From Cubamyces lactineus (Eukaryota; Basidiomycota; Agaricomycetes; Polyporales; Polyporaceae): a DNA stretch of 64,000 nucleotides. Below, in pieces: positions 48,567 through 61,626 of this stretch (position 1 is its first letter; each line of letters opens with the position of its first letter). The position numbers and the translations under genes were made by a program. The notes beneath the pieces are model-generated. The model was given only the letters and a program-made list of their open reading frames with translations, ran no database searches and was not told the DNA's origin. The DNA lies in contig JACDTU010000006.1 in NCBI GenBank assembly GCA_022376465.1, positions 1,488,001 to 1,552,000 on the forward strand, given 5' to 3'.

Positions 48567-51267
48567 CTATCCTGCCTTAGGCACCTCCGACTGGGTCAAC
48601 CGTGGCGGCAAGCTGGAGAAGGTGGGAGGCACGGGTGCGGCGACGTCGGTCTTGCGACGCTTCATTGTACGTGCAGAAGCGCCTCTCGCAATCGCGAGAG
48701 GGACTTGCGGCTTGTAGTCTATCGGTACACGATCTTTGACTTTATCCAAGCCCCACCGTTTCTTCGACCGGAAAGCGTTGTAGAGGGTGGACAACACAAA
48801 GTCGTGGTCTGCCAAGAGAGCGGCATCATGCTTTTCCGCGTCGGTCGGCTCATCATCCGAGTAGGACGCCCATTTCTTCCGAGCGGGCAGAGCTTTGAGA
48901 GCCCTAGAATGCCGTCGCTCTTCCATGGCAGAAGTAGGCGAGGAGGGGATTGTTGGGGATGACGGGGGTTCGATGGGTTCAGGGGGCGGCTCGGCGGTAG
49001 TCGTCCGAGCCTTCAGGTGATCTTGCACCTTGTAGTACGCTTTGAAGACGGGAAGGAGTTCGCTGAAGATATCATCCATAGGGGATTGGAAGAAGAGCGG
49101 TACACCATCTCCAACCGTCAATTTGCCAGCGACCTTGATCACTTCCCGTTTCCTCGCGCCACATTTGTAGACACCGCCCTGGAGCGTGTAGGAATCGAAA
49201 TAACTCTCGATGAACTCAGCAGGGTCCTTGCAGTCGGAGTTGAGATAGCGAACGGAGAAGTAGAGGAGCACGTGGAGGTACGACTCAAGATCGTCTGGGA
49301 TTTCTACCGTTTTAGGGTTCTCTGTGAGCATTCCGACAGAGAGAAATTGCCACGTCCCCTGATAGTGGTACGTCTCCGTCAGTTTCAGCATGATTTGTCA
49401 AAAAGATGCAGAACGCACCGTCCTCGGAGGCTGACGTGGGCGTAAAAGGGGCTCAGCCTCATGGATTGGTTTTGACAGCTCCCAGTCGGTGAGTAGCCCT
49501 TGCCAAGAAACGTACGGGTTGCCGCCATTCTCGTCGTACATCACTGTAGGGAGGATTAAGATGTTGCCGCTACTGATATCACGATGCACAACATTGGCTT
49601 TCATCACAGCATCTTTGTGTGCTGTGCTGTAGATCAGTATCTGGACCCGTGAGGCAAGTTTTGCGACATACCTTGGACGCAGTCCATGATGACGCCAACA
49701 AGCTGTCGCCCACGACGGAAATCTGACAAAGGCTTGCCGATCTCCTCAACAACGATTCGATAGTGAGCGTGACGTCGGAGGGTGTATTCTTCTTCGCCGC
49801 CGAGGGTCTCATCAACCTCCATCTGGCCTGAGGAACGCTTGCGAGGGGCTGAGGTGGACGAGGCAGATGAGTTGACCAGAGTAGCCGATGGAGAGGCGGA
49901 TAGAGTACCAGAAGGTGCAGAAGGGATAGGTTGCCGGGCTTCCCAGATATCGGGCGTTCGCGTCTTCTGGTTGCGGATGTCGCCGTGACAAACAAGAGTC
50001 GGAACATTGATGACACCCTTCGCATTCAGCTTGCGGAGGATGGCTCCCTCAGACTCCATACGCTCATAGTCGAGACGCCAGGCGTCCTTCAACCACACAA
50101 ATCTCTGCGCCTGAGTGTCCCAAGCTACGAAACCCTTCGTTCCGCGGCAAGCCATTCCATGTGTGTAGAAGGCAGGCTTGCCGACCAGGAAGATACGCGT
50201 CGTATTCCCACTAGGCACCTCAACGCGATAGCGAGGCCAATTGGAGCTTACCGCCTCCCGGAACTTGTCACGCACGTGCGCAAGGACAGGACGATCGGTC
50301 TTGAGTTCATCTGGCTTCAGCATACGTTCTTCGCTCGCCAGATCGTCTGGCGCTTGCAAAGCCAGGAAATCCATAAGGTTGTAATCCGTGTCGCCAGGAT
50401 GAAGCCTAGTTGCGCTGGTGTCCATCCCGAGTTGTTCGTCGGAGAGCAGCGACATGCGCCACAGGATCTCGCACAAGGTTTGAGGCTGATCCACATAGTC
50501 GAAGGCCCGCGTGACGACGGTGCCAGATCGATCCCAGCGAAGGACACGGACATTGCGATTGATGACGAGAATCATGAAGAGGGCGGTGCGATGCTGGACT
50601 CGGAAGACGAGCTCCGCGTAGTCGATGAGCTGCCCTCGGACTTCTTTCCGTGTCTCTGCGTCTGAGTCGAACCCATCGTCTTTCCGATCATCGAAGGGGT
50701 CTTGGCTAGTGGTGTACCGTTTGAACTCGACTGTGACGAGCTGGTCTGCCCAGTGCGGGCGTCCATCGGTGGGTACCGAGTCGGCCTTGAATATCGCCGC
50801 GTCCGGTTTCTGCTTGAAGTTGCCTATGTCCGTAACGTCAGGCTTGTCGGACGAGGTGGACATCTTCAGGCCTGGCATGAGGTCGTTGTCGTTGATTGCG
50901 GTTACCTACACGTATAGATGAGTGGCGCGTCGCGTAAGCTGGCATAACGGAGGATACATACGAATCGCGTCTGAATGTCCTGCTCAGTGAGCTTGTCGCC
51001 CGCAGCCAGCTCGTTGAAGATGCCTGCAGGCCATTGCGGACGCCGGTCGGCCGTTACATCGTCAGGTAGAGGGAAGAAGGTGTCTTGGAACTCAGCAACT
51101 TCCATGCGTATCGCCTTGTGCGCCATGTCTTCTACAGCTGCGAGGCGAACTTGACCGAGCGTAGCGAATTCTGCACCAATCGAGTTGAAGCCTTTGAAGG
51201 AACGTCCGTGACGGACCGTGCTTCTGCCAAAGGCTATAGGAGTGCTTTTCACGTCAGAGAGCGGCAT
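48567..51267 (-). CDS. FunK1 fungal-type protein kinase, tandem paralogue B (about 844 aa)
   Basis: Exons 50962-51267, 49672-50905, 49419-49621 and 48567-49358 total 2535 nt and match paralogue A intron for intron. The landmarks are 'MPLSDVKSTPIAFGRSTVRH', 'DQLVTVEFKRYTTSQDPFDD', 'LVCHGDIRNQKTRTPDIWEA', catalytic loop HRDISSGNIL (near residue 527), 'TDWELSK', 'GTWQFLSVGMLTENPKTVEI' and the basic end 'GASARTMKRRKTDVAAPVPP'. A stretch in exon 2 (about 50500-50700) is almost identical to paralogue A, while flanking coding sequence is clearly more diverged. It is intact by eye. Confidence 0.9.
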
Positions 51268-51560
51268 GGTGGAGAGGAAAGAGGATGGCGAATTGGCTTA
51301 CCGGTAACGGGATGCTTATATGGGGGTTGGATGGGGGTTGTGGCTAGAGAGATGCGAGTCAAGTGACACGCTTTAGCCATAGATTAGACTCCGACACGTC
51401 ACACATTATTCTGAGTCACGTACCGGGATGGGTGCGACAATGGGTGATGGTGGTATGTGGCTAAGATGTTGGATGCGAAGCGCGCATGGTTTGACCGCGG
51501 GCCGTGTCGGCAACAGGGCAACGGGCGCCCGCCCATCCAAGCGCTTGCCGCAGTGCCGCT
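51268..51560 (-). promoter_or_regulatory. promoter block of paralogue B, copy of the block at 40355
   Basis: Carries the same GCTTATATGGGGGTTGGATG, GATGCGAGTCAAGTGACACG and CATTATTCTGAGTCACGTAC stretches as the region above paralogue A, ending near GCTTGCCGCAG. Confidence 0.65.
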
Positions 51561-52701
51561 TTGTCATATATTTGACCGGTTCATGCCCGCGCTACATTCA
51601 AGTGATGCACCAGAGTCAGTGCAGCGGATCTGGGGGTCAGAGAGGGAACGGAGATAGCGCTCGTAGCACTCCTAACCCGGATGTCTCTGTCGGGTATCTC
51701 CGCGGCTGATACTAGAACTATCCCTTGGCTGTAGTGGTTGTTTCCGTGACAGTCATAGGCAAAACATCCTTGGACATATCTCGCGCGGTGAGAGTGTGTG
51801 GCGAGAGAAAATATCCGTGGCAAATCTGAGGCTGGGATGGTGGTCTCGGAAAGTTCAGCTTTGCCAGGCCCATCGGGACCACTATCCGTAGATGTGATTC
51901 TTTTCCTCTCACAAAGACGTATTGAATACCTTTCTGTGTGCCGGAGATTGCTGCAACAGAAAGACTTGACTGTGCATCTCTGGGGCTTGCATTGTCCCCC
52001 AGATTGATCCCTTATCCAGCTCACATATTGGTACGGGCCAGATCACCTTTCCTGCACGTTGATATCCTCGCTTTAGTCCAGGGAGAGGTAAGCTCAGACG
52101 GGCGACGTCTGGCCTCCAGAAAGGGCGCGTAAATTTGAAAAATGCCTTGAATATCCGTGCCACAGATCGACTCCCCAGATAGGCTACCTATCTCGCCGCG
52201 GGATAGATCTCAGAAAGTAAACGTTTCTGTACGCGCGAGACTCCACTCCACGCCGCGCTACGCTACTCCCCGACACCAGACGACGCTCCCCAAGCCGACG
52301 CACCACGCCCCGCGCCTCCTGCCACACGTCCGGAGGCCCTTGGGGACTCTCGGCGCGCTCGATTACCCATCCCCGCTGTACCCGTCGTGCTCTAGCGCTT
52401 GCTCTCGCGCTCTCTCGCGGCCCCTTGCGCGCGCGGAACCACTGTGCACCCGCAGCTACGCGCGCCAGCTGCACCTGAGTTGCCTGACGCGCTCTGCTAC
52501 ACGCGCCCCGCGCCCTCTCGCGCCCTCTCGCGCCCTCTCACACCCGAAACCACCATGCACCGCGCACCAGATGAGTTGTTCGACACGCTCTAGTGCACTC
52601 GCCCCGCCCCCGCGCACGCGCAGATCCACTGGGCACCCGCAGCTACGCGCGCCAGCTGCACCTGAGTTGCCTGACGCGCTCTGCTACACGCGTCTCACGC
52701 C
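51561..52701. repeat. gene-free interval with a 187 bp tandem duplication
   Basis: From 52447 and again from 52634 the sequence GCACCCGCAGCTACGCGCGC continues for about 60 bp without visible change, followed by similar CGCCCTCTCGCGCCCTCTCA motifs, a period of 187 bp. Surrounding DNA (52250-52740) is C-rich and full of CTCGCGCCC units. The interval 51561-52250 shows nothing coding. Confidence 0.65.
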
Positions 52702-55700
52702 CTATCGCGCCCTCTCGCGCCCTCTCATACCCGATACAACCATATATTCTCGGTCGCGCCGACTGGCACCGGCCGACACACTCTGTAGCTCGTGGGGACT
52801 TGAGGTAGATAGTGCTGTATATGTAACAGCCGCTGTCGAAGCGCGTCGAGCGTGAGATATATGACAGAATTCTGCACGATGTCGTCCTAAGTATGCTAGC
52901 TCTGAATATTCATCAGCAAGAGTAACTTCGCAAGAAGACAGGGATGGGCGCACCCTATCTAGTGATTTGACAACCATACACTCTACGCCAATCTTAGGCG
53001 GCGTGTAAGTGTATGAGGCGAAGTGAGAGACAAAGTTCGATAGAGGCACGATGATGTCTGCGTCGCCCATCTTGTTATAACAGAGCCAAGCTTCGATGTG
53101 AGGAAAACGCCTATAGGGGTCGAAAGCAGCGTGCGACGATGATAAACTCGTATACTCTCCGACCACAAGGTATGTGTCCGTGACAGAGCAGTCGTCCTGT
53201 ATGCGAGTATGCTGGAAGATCCTGCGTACTTGACCGGCTCTGACTCGAGCATCTCCATTACCGCCGTCCCGGAAGAGGACAAACGAGTTACCTGGTCGGT
53301 CTCCGAAGGTGGAGATGGTGACGCCAGAGTGAGCGAAGGAGGGGAGGAAGACGGCGGTAGAGGGGAGGAATGGGTTGTCGCCATCACTCGGGTAGTACCG
53401 AGACGCGTACTTCTCGACATCGGAGGGAACGCGGGAATTCACCGCTCTCAACAACGCCTCGTATAAACTGCCGCTGAGGACTTCTTCTTTCCCGGATGAT
53501 CGACTACTTGCAGAGATTGAATCGTCGCTGTCGTCCAAGGAGAAAGCGGAAGGATGAATGACTCTGCTTCCGCGGGCTACATCCTGGAAGGCAGAATGGA
53601 AGGCATTCAAGACATCTTCGAATTCTGGATGATCAGGCCACGCTTTGGCGTCAGTGGGGATCATTGACCGCACCCTCGCCCCAATGTAGAAGTAGCGCAT
53701 GAATGTCTTGGGAATATCGGCTGGAACGCGTTCGCTATGTCAGCACCGAGGAACTAAGATGGATGAATCTTCGAGGTCGCACGTACCTGTCCTATGGTTT
53801 GTATTCAACCTCTGCAACAGCCCGTTGTAGCGTTCGAACGGGAACGCCCACCACGCGAAGGTTGGTCCGAAGAGCTGAAGACAATCAACAAGGTGTAGCG
53901 AGAGATGGTGATTGGGGACCAGGCTGGCACGGTACAATGAACGAAGGCCCCGAACGTATTCTAGCATGTGGGCGTCAAATCTCTGAGAACGTTCGGACGA
54001 CATGGTCCGGCGTGTCGCTAGGTCTACAGCTGCGACTAGATGCAAGAAGTTGGAAAGCGCTGACTTCTCTTCTTGAGTCGCAGAAGGATCACTCCACAGT
54101 CGCACGAGAGTAATGACCATGTTCACGGTACAGGCCGTGCGCCAATGATCCGCTTTCAGCTTGCCATGACTAGCGCTGCCGAGATTTCGAGGAGGCCTCG
54201 GTAGCCAAGAAGGAAGGGTTACGGACGCGATGTCTTTCCTGATGGCTTCTAGAACCTGACTAGAAAATATGGCATGTCCGAGCGCGTTGTCCTGTGAGCC
54301 CGCGGGGTCCTGAATGTGGAACTCGTTCGTAGCGTAGGGGAGGACAGGAGGGATCATGAGAGAGTCTACGCCGTTCGGAGCGCTGGCTACCTGTCGCGCG
54401 CAAAGCCTGTCAGTCGATGGAATCTGAAGAGGGCAATCCGACGCACCCATTCCATGAGCACTGCAGCATACTCGGACTTAGTCTGCGCAGACTTCGCGAG
54501 GGTTAAGACGGGCGGGTTATACTTGACCAATGCTTCTAGGTAGTCCTTCCGAATCGAAGTTACCGCACTTTGCGCCCCCTTACGCAGAGCTGCAATCAGG
54601 TGGTCCAGGACGGATTGCTGCATGTCTGGAGTGTGAACTGCGGCGTTCTTGCGCTTCGACTTGCCGCGATCTTCTGCAGTCTTCATGCCCCATATGTCGA
54701 TGCAATGGTGGTGGAGCTCTCCCAAGAAGAGGTTGTGCATGGCGTCAACCAGCGCGAAGCGTGTAGGATCCCAGTACGGAAGTCTTAGCAACTGAGACCA
54801 TCGTACACCGTTGGCGTCTAACAGCCGCTTGCGCTCAGCGTCGGTAGACGCATCCTTCCAATCGTTCGCCGCCTTGAGGTGCTCGCTCCAAGTGCAGGAC
54901 GGTGGCCAATTGTCTCGGTCCACATTGTTGATATCAGTTTTCGAGAGCGCGCAGAAGGAACAGAAGCGACGAGCCATGTAGTGGGCGAAGCCGGCCGTCT
55001 TGCGGAGCGCGGGTAAGTCGCACACAAGGGGGATCACGGCAGCACGGACGAGTAAACCGGACGCTCGTCCGGCTACTTCGCTGACATAGAACCCTCGCTT
55101 CCAGCAAACCAACAGTTCGTCAACGAGCGGTTGAAGGAGAGGATTGATATGGTGATGCTGGGGCTCTTGCGGCCCCGGAATAATCGCTACCAGGTAGATG
55201 TTCTCGGGGCGATAACGGAGATGAACAGGGAGGTTAAGACACGCCATGTAGATCGCGCCAACTGAGTGCTTCTTCCCGGCTTGCTTGTTCCCGTAGGGAT
55301 TGAACCAATCGACGAAAAGCGAGAAGACGAGATGGATGGAGCCGTCCAGCTGAACGGAGAAAGGAGTGATCCCGTCTGGACCCATGAAGTCGCGTATTGC
55401 GGGGGCGTCCATGATGTCCGACCAGATGCCAGACGCTGCAGATGCGGAGGCGTTCCATCCCTTCTTGAGCAAGTCGGCGAGCCCAGGACGCGAGAGCAAT
55501 TCCGCGAGCCAAGATTGGAAGCTGCGATATACGAATGGACAGCGTGGGGTGCCGTTTGGATCTGGCTCTTCTGCAGCTGTGTCGTCCCGTTTCCGCTTAC
55601 GTCGTGCCTTACGACGTTCTTTGCCCTCGAGTAGAGGCTCGCCGCAGGCATCCTTATTCGTCTCTTTGAATGAGCAGTGAGTGGGGTAAAGCGGTGGTCC

Positions 55701-56584
55701 GTTACGGGGCTGTGGACCGGGCGCATAGATCGAGAAGCAACGAGGGCAGGACGCATAGACGGTGAGATCCGGTTCTAGGCCGAGTAGTCCAATCGCTGAA
55801 CGAACATCAGATGGCACACTCTTGAGCAGACTCCGCTGTAGCTCTGTGAGCCGCGACGGGCCTCCGCACGACATGATGGCACCCAACATTACCATCTTGA
55901 TGGTCGAGAGGACAAGATTCGCATACGGGCGAGCGACGTGGGCCAGAGAATGCAGGGCACAGACCATGAAGAGGGCAACTATGAGAAACGGTTGCATATT
56001 CCGTCGAGTCTCCGGTATCGGCGCTAGGATCCACTGGTGGTCAGCCATTGGCGGAAACAGCCTCAACAAGGAGGCCACTCACGAGGTGGGATGATGACCG
56101 GCTCCTCCTCATCAGAAAGAAAGTAGAACCCAGGAAGATTCGCTAGTATCTTGGCACGATCCCAAAGGTACAACTCAAGCCCGTTGAGCCGGCGAAGCTC
56201 AGACTCCATCCAACGCACTAGACGCTTGCGCCTCTGATCTGCGTCCTTGCTGCCTATGGGTAGGAGCTCGGATTGGAAGCGCGCGATCTCTTCGCGTAAC
56301 CAGAGTCGATACGATTCGAACTCGGCGTTCTCTGGGGTATTCGGGGCGAGCGATCCTGGAGGATCGAGGTTTGTCTTAGGGACGCTCGAGAAAGTGAGGT
56401 GAGTCCACTTGGTGATCCTCCGAGAGCGGTGGTGTAGTCGGCTTTCTACAGCGGACAGCTCCATGATACGGGCGTTGACCTTCTCGGAATCCTTCGGAAA
56501 TTTGAGCGTTGGAAATCCGATGAAAATGCGTATACAACTCACTGTAGTATATTCTGACTCGTCATCGCACCCATCTACGGACAT
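52702..56584 (-). CDS. Tnp2-family (CACTA-type) transposase
   Basis: At least four exons join: 56083-56584, a long exon 54430-56033, about 53787-54390, and 52702 to about 53720. Tnp2 hallmarks are present: 'SFQSWLAELLSRPGLADLL', 'FSVQLDGSIHLVFSLFVDWF' (catalytic-type Asp), 'NIYLVAIIPGPQEPQHHHIN', a Cys pair 'FCSFCALSK', and 'PYWDPTRFALVDAMHNLFLG'. The C-terminal domain has 'KADHWRTACTVNMVITLVRL', 'HHLSLHLVDCLQLFGPTFAW' and 'FPFERYNGLLQRLNTNHRT'. These are typical of mushroom CACTA elements of the Plavaka/Tnp2 kind. The 5' end is uncertain; an earlier exon beginning near 56640 ('AESRGSSSRTQNHD') is likely. No terminal repeats were identified. No disabling lesion was seen in the parts I joined. 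Confidence 0.85.
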
Positions 56585-57230
56585 CGGGTCATGATTTTGG
56601 GTCCTTGAAGACGATCCTCTAGACTCAGCTGTGTCCTACAGATAAAGATGAGCAAGGTACTCTCCAATTAGCGATGGGTACTGGCCTCAGTGACGGAGGT
56701 AGGGACAGCGGTGTTGTGCTCGCAACTTGCAGGCGAAGGGTGGTGGCTTGTACTGGGTATTGAGCTCCCTGAGGCCATGGTCGCCAGCATAATAGTACTC
56801 GCAACCTCTTGAGCATCTATAGCAGCAGCAGCCGCGGCGTCTTCGCATTTACAGTCTGCGATGGCATGCTGTCGTCTTGTTCGCGGAGGCTGCAGAGTCC
56901 CAGGGACTCACTCTCCGCGTTGATTCTCGTACGTCCCGAGTGCGCAGATGCTGCACAGGCAAGGGACTTCAGCAGGCATGATGGGTCAGAGGATATGGGG
57001 GTTGTCTGAATGCGTACCTTCGAGCAAGCGGACAGCGTACTAATGCACGCGCTACACGTGTTGCACAGGCTGCACACGCCAGAGAAGAGAGAGATCTGAG
57101 ACAGGTGATGCGGAGTTCACAAGGCCGATGAGGAGCGCATGGATTGTGATTATCATTACTCAAGACCGCAAACTACACTCGACAACTTGTCACGGGGAGT
57201 ACCACGCAGCAAGTACGTCTTGGATGGGTA

Positions 57231-58700
57231 TCACGCAGCAAGTGCGTCCCAGATGGGAGAGTCCCCCCGAGACCTAGTCTGATACAAGAAGGTAGCGACG
57301 ACGACCGCGAGGCCGGCGATAAGGAGATAGAAAGTGAGCGAATGAACCCATACAAGGACCATGGTCTTCAAACGGTAGGTGACCACCTTCGCCCTGGCAA
57401 AGCCGAACTGTAGACCTGCGACCACGATACACCAGAGACGAGCCCCCGCTTCGAAGGGCGCAACTCCGAGCCGCCCAATGCTCGCGCAAAGACGGGCCAT
57501 CTACTTGACCATCAGCGTCATTAGAGTTCAAGATGAGCAGGGCAGCATACCATGGCTTGGAGTATGGCAAGAAACTTGCCTGCTTTGCGCGGAGGAGCAT
57601 ACAACTTGGCCTGATGAGTTATTAGTAGCTGAACGCCGAAGCGATTTGATGACACTCACCTTGACGGCGGTTCTGGTCAGCTCGTCCTTCAGCGTGGGGA
57701 TCGACATGGATACTCGGCGAGCCTCAAGGTCACGCTCCCTGACCTCTTGCATGAGCTCCCGGAGTCGCTCAGCTAGCTGTCGCACGTGTTGCTCGGTTTC
57801 CTCAGCGTGTTGAAGTCGAGAGCCGATGTCTTCTTGGTGGCGCCAAAGCACCGTGATTTCGTTCGCCAGCTGTTCCAAGAGACCCTTGTCGGCGATGTGC
57901 TGAGCTTGAAGAGTAGCGATATGGCGTTGGGCTTTGTTGAGCTTGGTCTCAAGGGAGCGAATATTGTAGGACGTGCTCTCGTGCTGCTTCTCCATGCTCT
58001 TGCGCTCACTCGCAACAAGCTCTATACGTTCAATCAGTAAACAGCCTGACAGATGGGGGATGAACATACCTTGGGCGCGCATGACCAAATGGGTAGAAGT
58101 GTCAAGGGAGTGAGAAACTTTGTCGTGGATGTGAGCCAGCTCCTTCTCAAGAGACTCGACTTGTTTCCTGATGTCGTTCTACAGAACAGATGAGAGGGAT
58201 GTAAAAGTATCAATTGCGTTGGCACGCACCTGTTGCCGTTTCACCGCGAAGACCGTACGGGTGAAGCTAGCATTGGGATCCACGGTATTCCGCTTCCAAT
58301 CGGAGAGTAGCGCAGGGGTACCAGGCCGAGACCGTAACTGCCATTCAGCAAACGACGACAGCATGCCCTCGAAGTCTGTATCGGGCTCTGGCGCGCTGCT
58401 TGAAGTCAAACGGGCGTCCTCCCCATCGGAGCCATCAGGGACGCCCAGGTGACGGAGCTGGCTTGGGGGTGTAGTTGGTGTGATTGATGATTCAGAGACG
58501 GAAGAGGCCGTCGAAGTAGTGGGGGATGCGGGAGCCTGCGGAGACACCGGAGATGCAGAGGGCTCGTTTGCTGGAATAGGCTCAGAAGAACGGAGGGCGG
58601 CTTTATGATCGAGCTCGTCGTCCGGCACGGACGGAGTAGAGGCGGCAGCCTTGTTGACAGAGTCGACGGAGTCGGCAGAAATGGAGGAAGCGGAAGACAT
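57231..58700 (-). CDS. coiled-coil protein with C-terminal membrane anchor (about 430 aa)
   Basis: The start MSSASSISADSVDSVNKAAA opens a Ser/Pro/Glu-rich disordered region of about 160 residues ending 'TRTVFAVKRQQ'. Three coiled-coil exons follow: 'NDIRKQVESLEKELAHIHDK', 'ELVASERKSMEKQHESTSYN', and on to 'ERLRELMQEVRERDLEARRV'. A short exon 'AKLYAPPRKAGKFLAILQAM' leads to the last exon with hydrophobic 'LWCIVVAGLQFGF' and a membrane helix 'LTFYLLIAGLAVVVATFLY', ending at 57231. Introns are 45-60 nt with GT-AG. The layout suggests a tail-anchored scaffold on an organelle or the nuclear envelope, but no family is recognised. Confidence 0.65.
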
Positions 58701-59512
58701 GGCGCTGAGACAGGTATAGAATCGATGGTAGATGGAAGTGGGCAGGAGGGAGAGAAGTACTTGTATCGAGCGTTCGACAGGGTTTGAGCTCTGGCGAAGT
58801 CTCTCAGAGTCCGTAGTCTTGAACGGGGTGACGCCTGAAAGTCCTTTGTCATGGTGCTGAGACGCTGTTGTAAAGAGCCCTTGGTTGTTCGTGCCATGAT
58901 CGCAACCACAACGGAATGCACACCAGGAAGTCATACGGCATTCTGAGTTCGTGAGCAATAAAGCAAAGCAAGTCGGCATCCTACGGGCGTACCATGATCG
59001 TTGCCGAACAAACTAGGGCAGAGTATCGCGGCGTGACAAGTACGGCAAACGCAGCTCTGCAATGCTTGCGCTTCTTCGGTGGTTACGGTCTATACGACGA
59101 CAGGCGACAAGTCGTGAATGACAAGACGTCTCCTGGACGAGGAGTGAACGTAGGTGGCCGGACGGCGCGTTGAAGCTGCTTGCTGAGGGGATCACGTGGG
59201 ATTCGGCGCTCAGATATTAGACGCTCTAGGTTGCTGGCGGGAATTGGAAGTCTTGAATTCGAACGACGACCACAACCACACCCTATATGCGCCAGGGCGC
59301 AGGCCTCAACAGTCTTTACTCCCGTATGCACCATTCTCACACCATTTGGCTGCACGCACTTACTCGTGCACATCAGAGAACGTTACAACCATTATAATCG
59401 TCACGCTGACTGGGGCATATGAGGTGAGTCCGATAGGGCGTCATCTCGGTAGATGCAACTCATGTAGTCGCTATGCAGTGATATATACGTCTCCGACGTT
59501 GCGTTCAATAAC

Positions 59513-59882
59513 ATGGATGACGAACATGCCCACTTCGACAACATGCGGGGCAGGTTGCACGTCGTACTCAAGATCCATGAACGTCTCGGGAACATGCTGG
59601 AAACTCTGCGTGCGACTCATGCCTCAGTTGGGGTGGAGGTCGAGGAGCTGACGAAATACGTCGGACGTCTCGCTCCTGCAAGTCCTGCTGAGGACAAGCG
59701 GGATAAAGCTATGAACACTCCCGCGCGCACACCCTCTGTGCTCAAGACGTTGGCGTTGAAGTTGCATGTAAGCATTCGGTCTTCCACATGACCGTCTTGT
59801 TCTATCCTCACATCAGGTTGCAGATCACGAGGAGACCGTCCCTACGCTAGGCGGTCTATCTATCGGACCTATCCATTTTTGA
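59513..59882 (+). CDS. unknown helical protein, 106 aa
   Basis: Two exons, 59513-59767 and 59817-59882, with a GTAAGC..TCAG intron. The first exon is amphipathic helix: 'MDDEHAHFDNMRGRLHVVLK', 'RLGNMLETLRATHAS', 'VEVEELTKYVGRL'. The end reads 'VADHEETVPTLGGLSIGPIH'. The spacing of hydrophobic residues suggests a helical bundle or coiled-coil partner. It lies between the coiled-coil gene and the two tandem genes downstream and may belong with them. Family unknown. Confidence 0.6.
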
Positions 59883-60299
59883 CACCTCTCGATCTGTTCT
59901 TGCGTTACTTCCTCTCTGCTCTGCTGCTACGATACCCTGTTTTGATTTGACACATGCTTTCCCCAGCGGTCCATCGTCTTCTGTCGTTACTCTGATCTTT
60001 GGTGACTCACCTGTGGTAATCATACATGCTTTTACCGTGCGATTATAGCGTGCTCTAGTGACCCCGGCAAATGGGAGGTAGAGCTCAGGCAAGACCTTGA
60101 TCGGCATCACCACGCGCTGCGCTACACTCCCGCGCGCGCTACATGACTCGTGCCTACACCAGATTACCCGCCGCCGCATCGCGTCCTCCATCCTCACTTA
60201 TCATCCGCCTCACGGACCAACTCTCCCCCTTTCCTCCTTTCCTCCAAGCACCCAATCCCCTCAGTGACACAGGCTAACGACTGAAGTGCTACAACGGCA

Positions 60300-61355
60300 A
60301 TGTCGAATACGAACTACGACGACTGTAAGCACCACAGGCTTTGTTGACGAGCTGGTCTAATTCCTTTGTAGCTGTGCAGTACGTGCTGCGAGGACTTGTG
60401 CGCGACGGGACATTGTCCCTGCCGTTTGAGGACGTTCTTCACCGCGGTACGTCACGGCCACGCTCTTCTGTTGGCAGTTCATTCACACAGCGTAGTCCTG
60501 GTACATGGGAACGGGGCTTCGTTGGCGGCCTCTCCTGAGGAACGGGACCTCGTTCTGCTTATCATGGAATCGGAGGTGAGCGGATTGCACTCACATGATA
60601 TCCGACACTCATTCACAGCAGGTGCAAGCGCAACGGGTCGTCATCAACGAAGTAGGGCTAGTCTCACTCAGTGCAGCTGGTGTAGCTTAGTGAGTCGAGT
60701 TTCTCGCGCTCATACCACGGTCTCACCCCTTGCCCACTTCTCGGCGTGATTGATAGTTACGGTCATCAACGCAACGACCTGTCCGCTCCCGATATGCGTG
60801 GAAAGCCTCAAACTAAACAGCAGGTTCGCTACACACTGCTTGCACGCTGGGCCTCTACCTAACAATGACCATAGGCCCAAGACGAATATATTCGTGCAGC
60901 CGGCATCATGACTAACGTTATGCAAGCACTCGAGCAATGTCAGCCTGCGGTGCTGGTCAGAGATGTTACGAACGTCCCGACCCTAGTAAGTCCGCGAGTC
61001 GTGCTGTTATAATTCATCCTCATCGGCACATCGTAGCTCAGCGAAACATTCGATTCAATGAGCTATATGCAAGCGTTGGTGAGCACAGCTTATGTTGCGT
61101 ATCATCATAGAGTGACGTCCGATATACAAGAACGACGACGTCATCGAGCGTATCAACCAGACAGTCAACGGGATCACGTACCTGGAAAGGCTCGGTTACG
61201 GGGCTAATGCACGGGCTGCGGACATGGGTGTGGCTGCGGGTTCGGGCGCAGGGGCTATTCTGGATGCGAATATGGGTGCAGGCCTCGCTGCAGGTGCGGG
61301 AGGCGCTGCTACAAGCGCGGATGTGGATGCGGCGGCGGGTGCGGCTACAGCGTAG
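60300..61355 (+). CDS. unknown protein, tandem helical family member 1
   Basis: Eight short exons splice in frame. The start is MSNTNYDDS, then 'VQYVLRGLVRDGTLSLPFED', 'SPEERDLVLLIMESE', 'VQAQRVVINEVGLVSLSAAG', 'YYGHQRNDLSAPDMRGKP', 'AQDEYIRAAGIMTNVMQALE', 'LSETFDSMSYMQAL', and last 'NDDVIERINQTVNGITYLER'. The C-terminus is an Ala/Gly-rich repeat ('GAGAILDANMGAGLAAGAGG') ending at TAG 61353-61355. Exon order and intron phases, including a codon split after TA, match those of the next gene although sequence similarity is faint. No family recognised. Confidence 0.6.
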
Positions 61356-61626
61356 GGTTGCGCGTGCGTATCGTCTGTCCCGGATGTAGTACGCACGGTA
61401 AATGAGTTCATGGTCTGGCATACGGAGCATATGCAAAACGCTAATCCTTTACACACGGGAAACAGCTGAATACTGGATGTGGCGCATGTGAAGGTCCACC
61501 GCGCTCTAGTGCGGGCCACTATTTCACGCTAGACCACGCCGGCTCGTCCGGGCTATTGGAGACGGCGAGCCTTGAGGCTCCGCAAACCCGGTAGTAAGGC
61601 CTTTGTGCGGGGACCGACATGCGACA

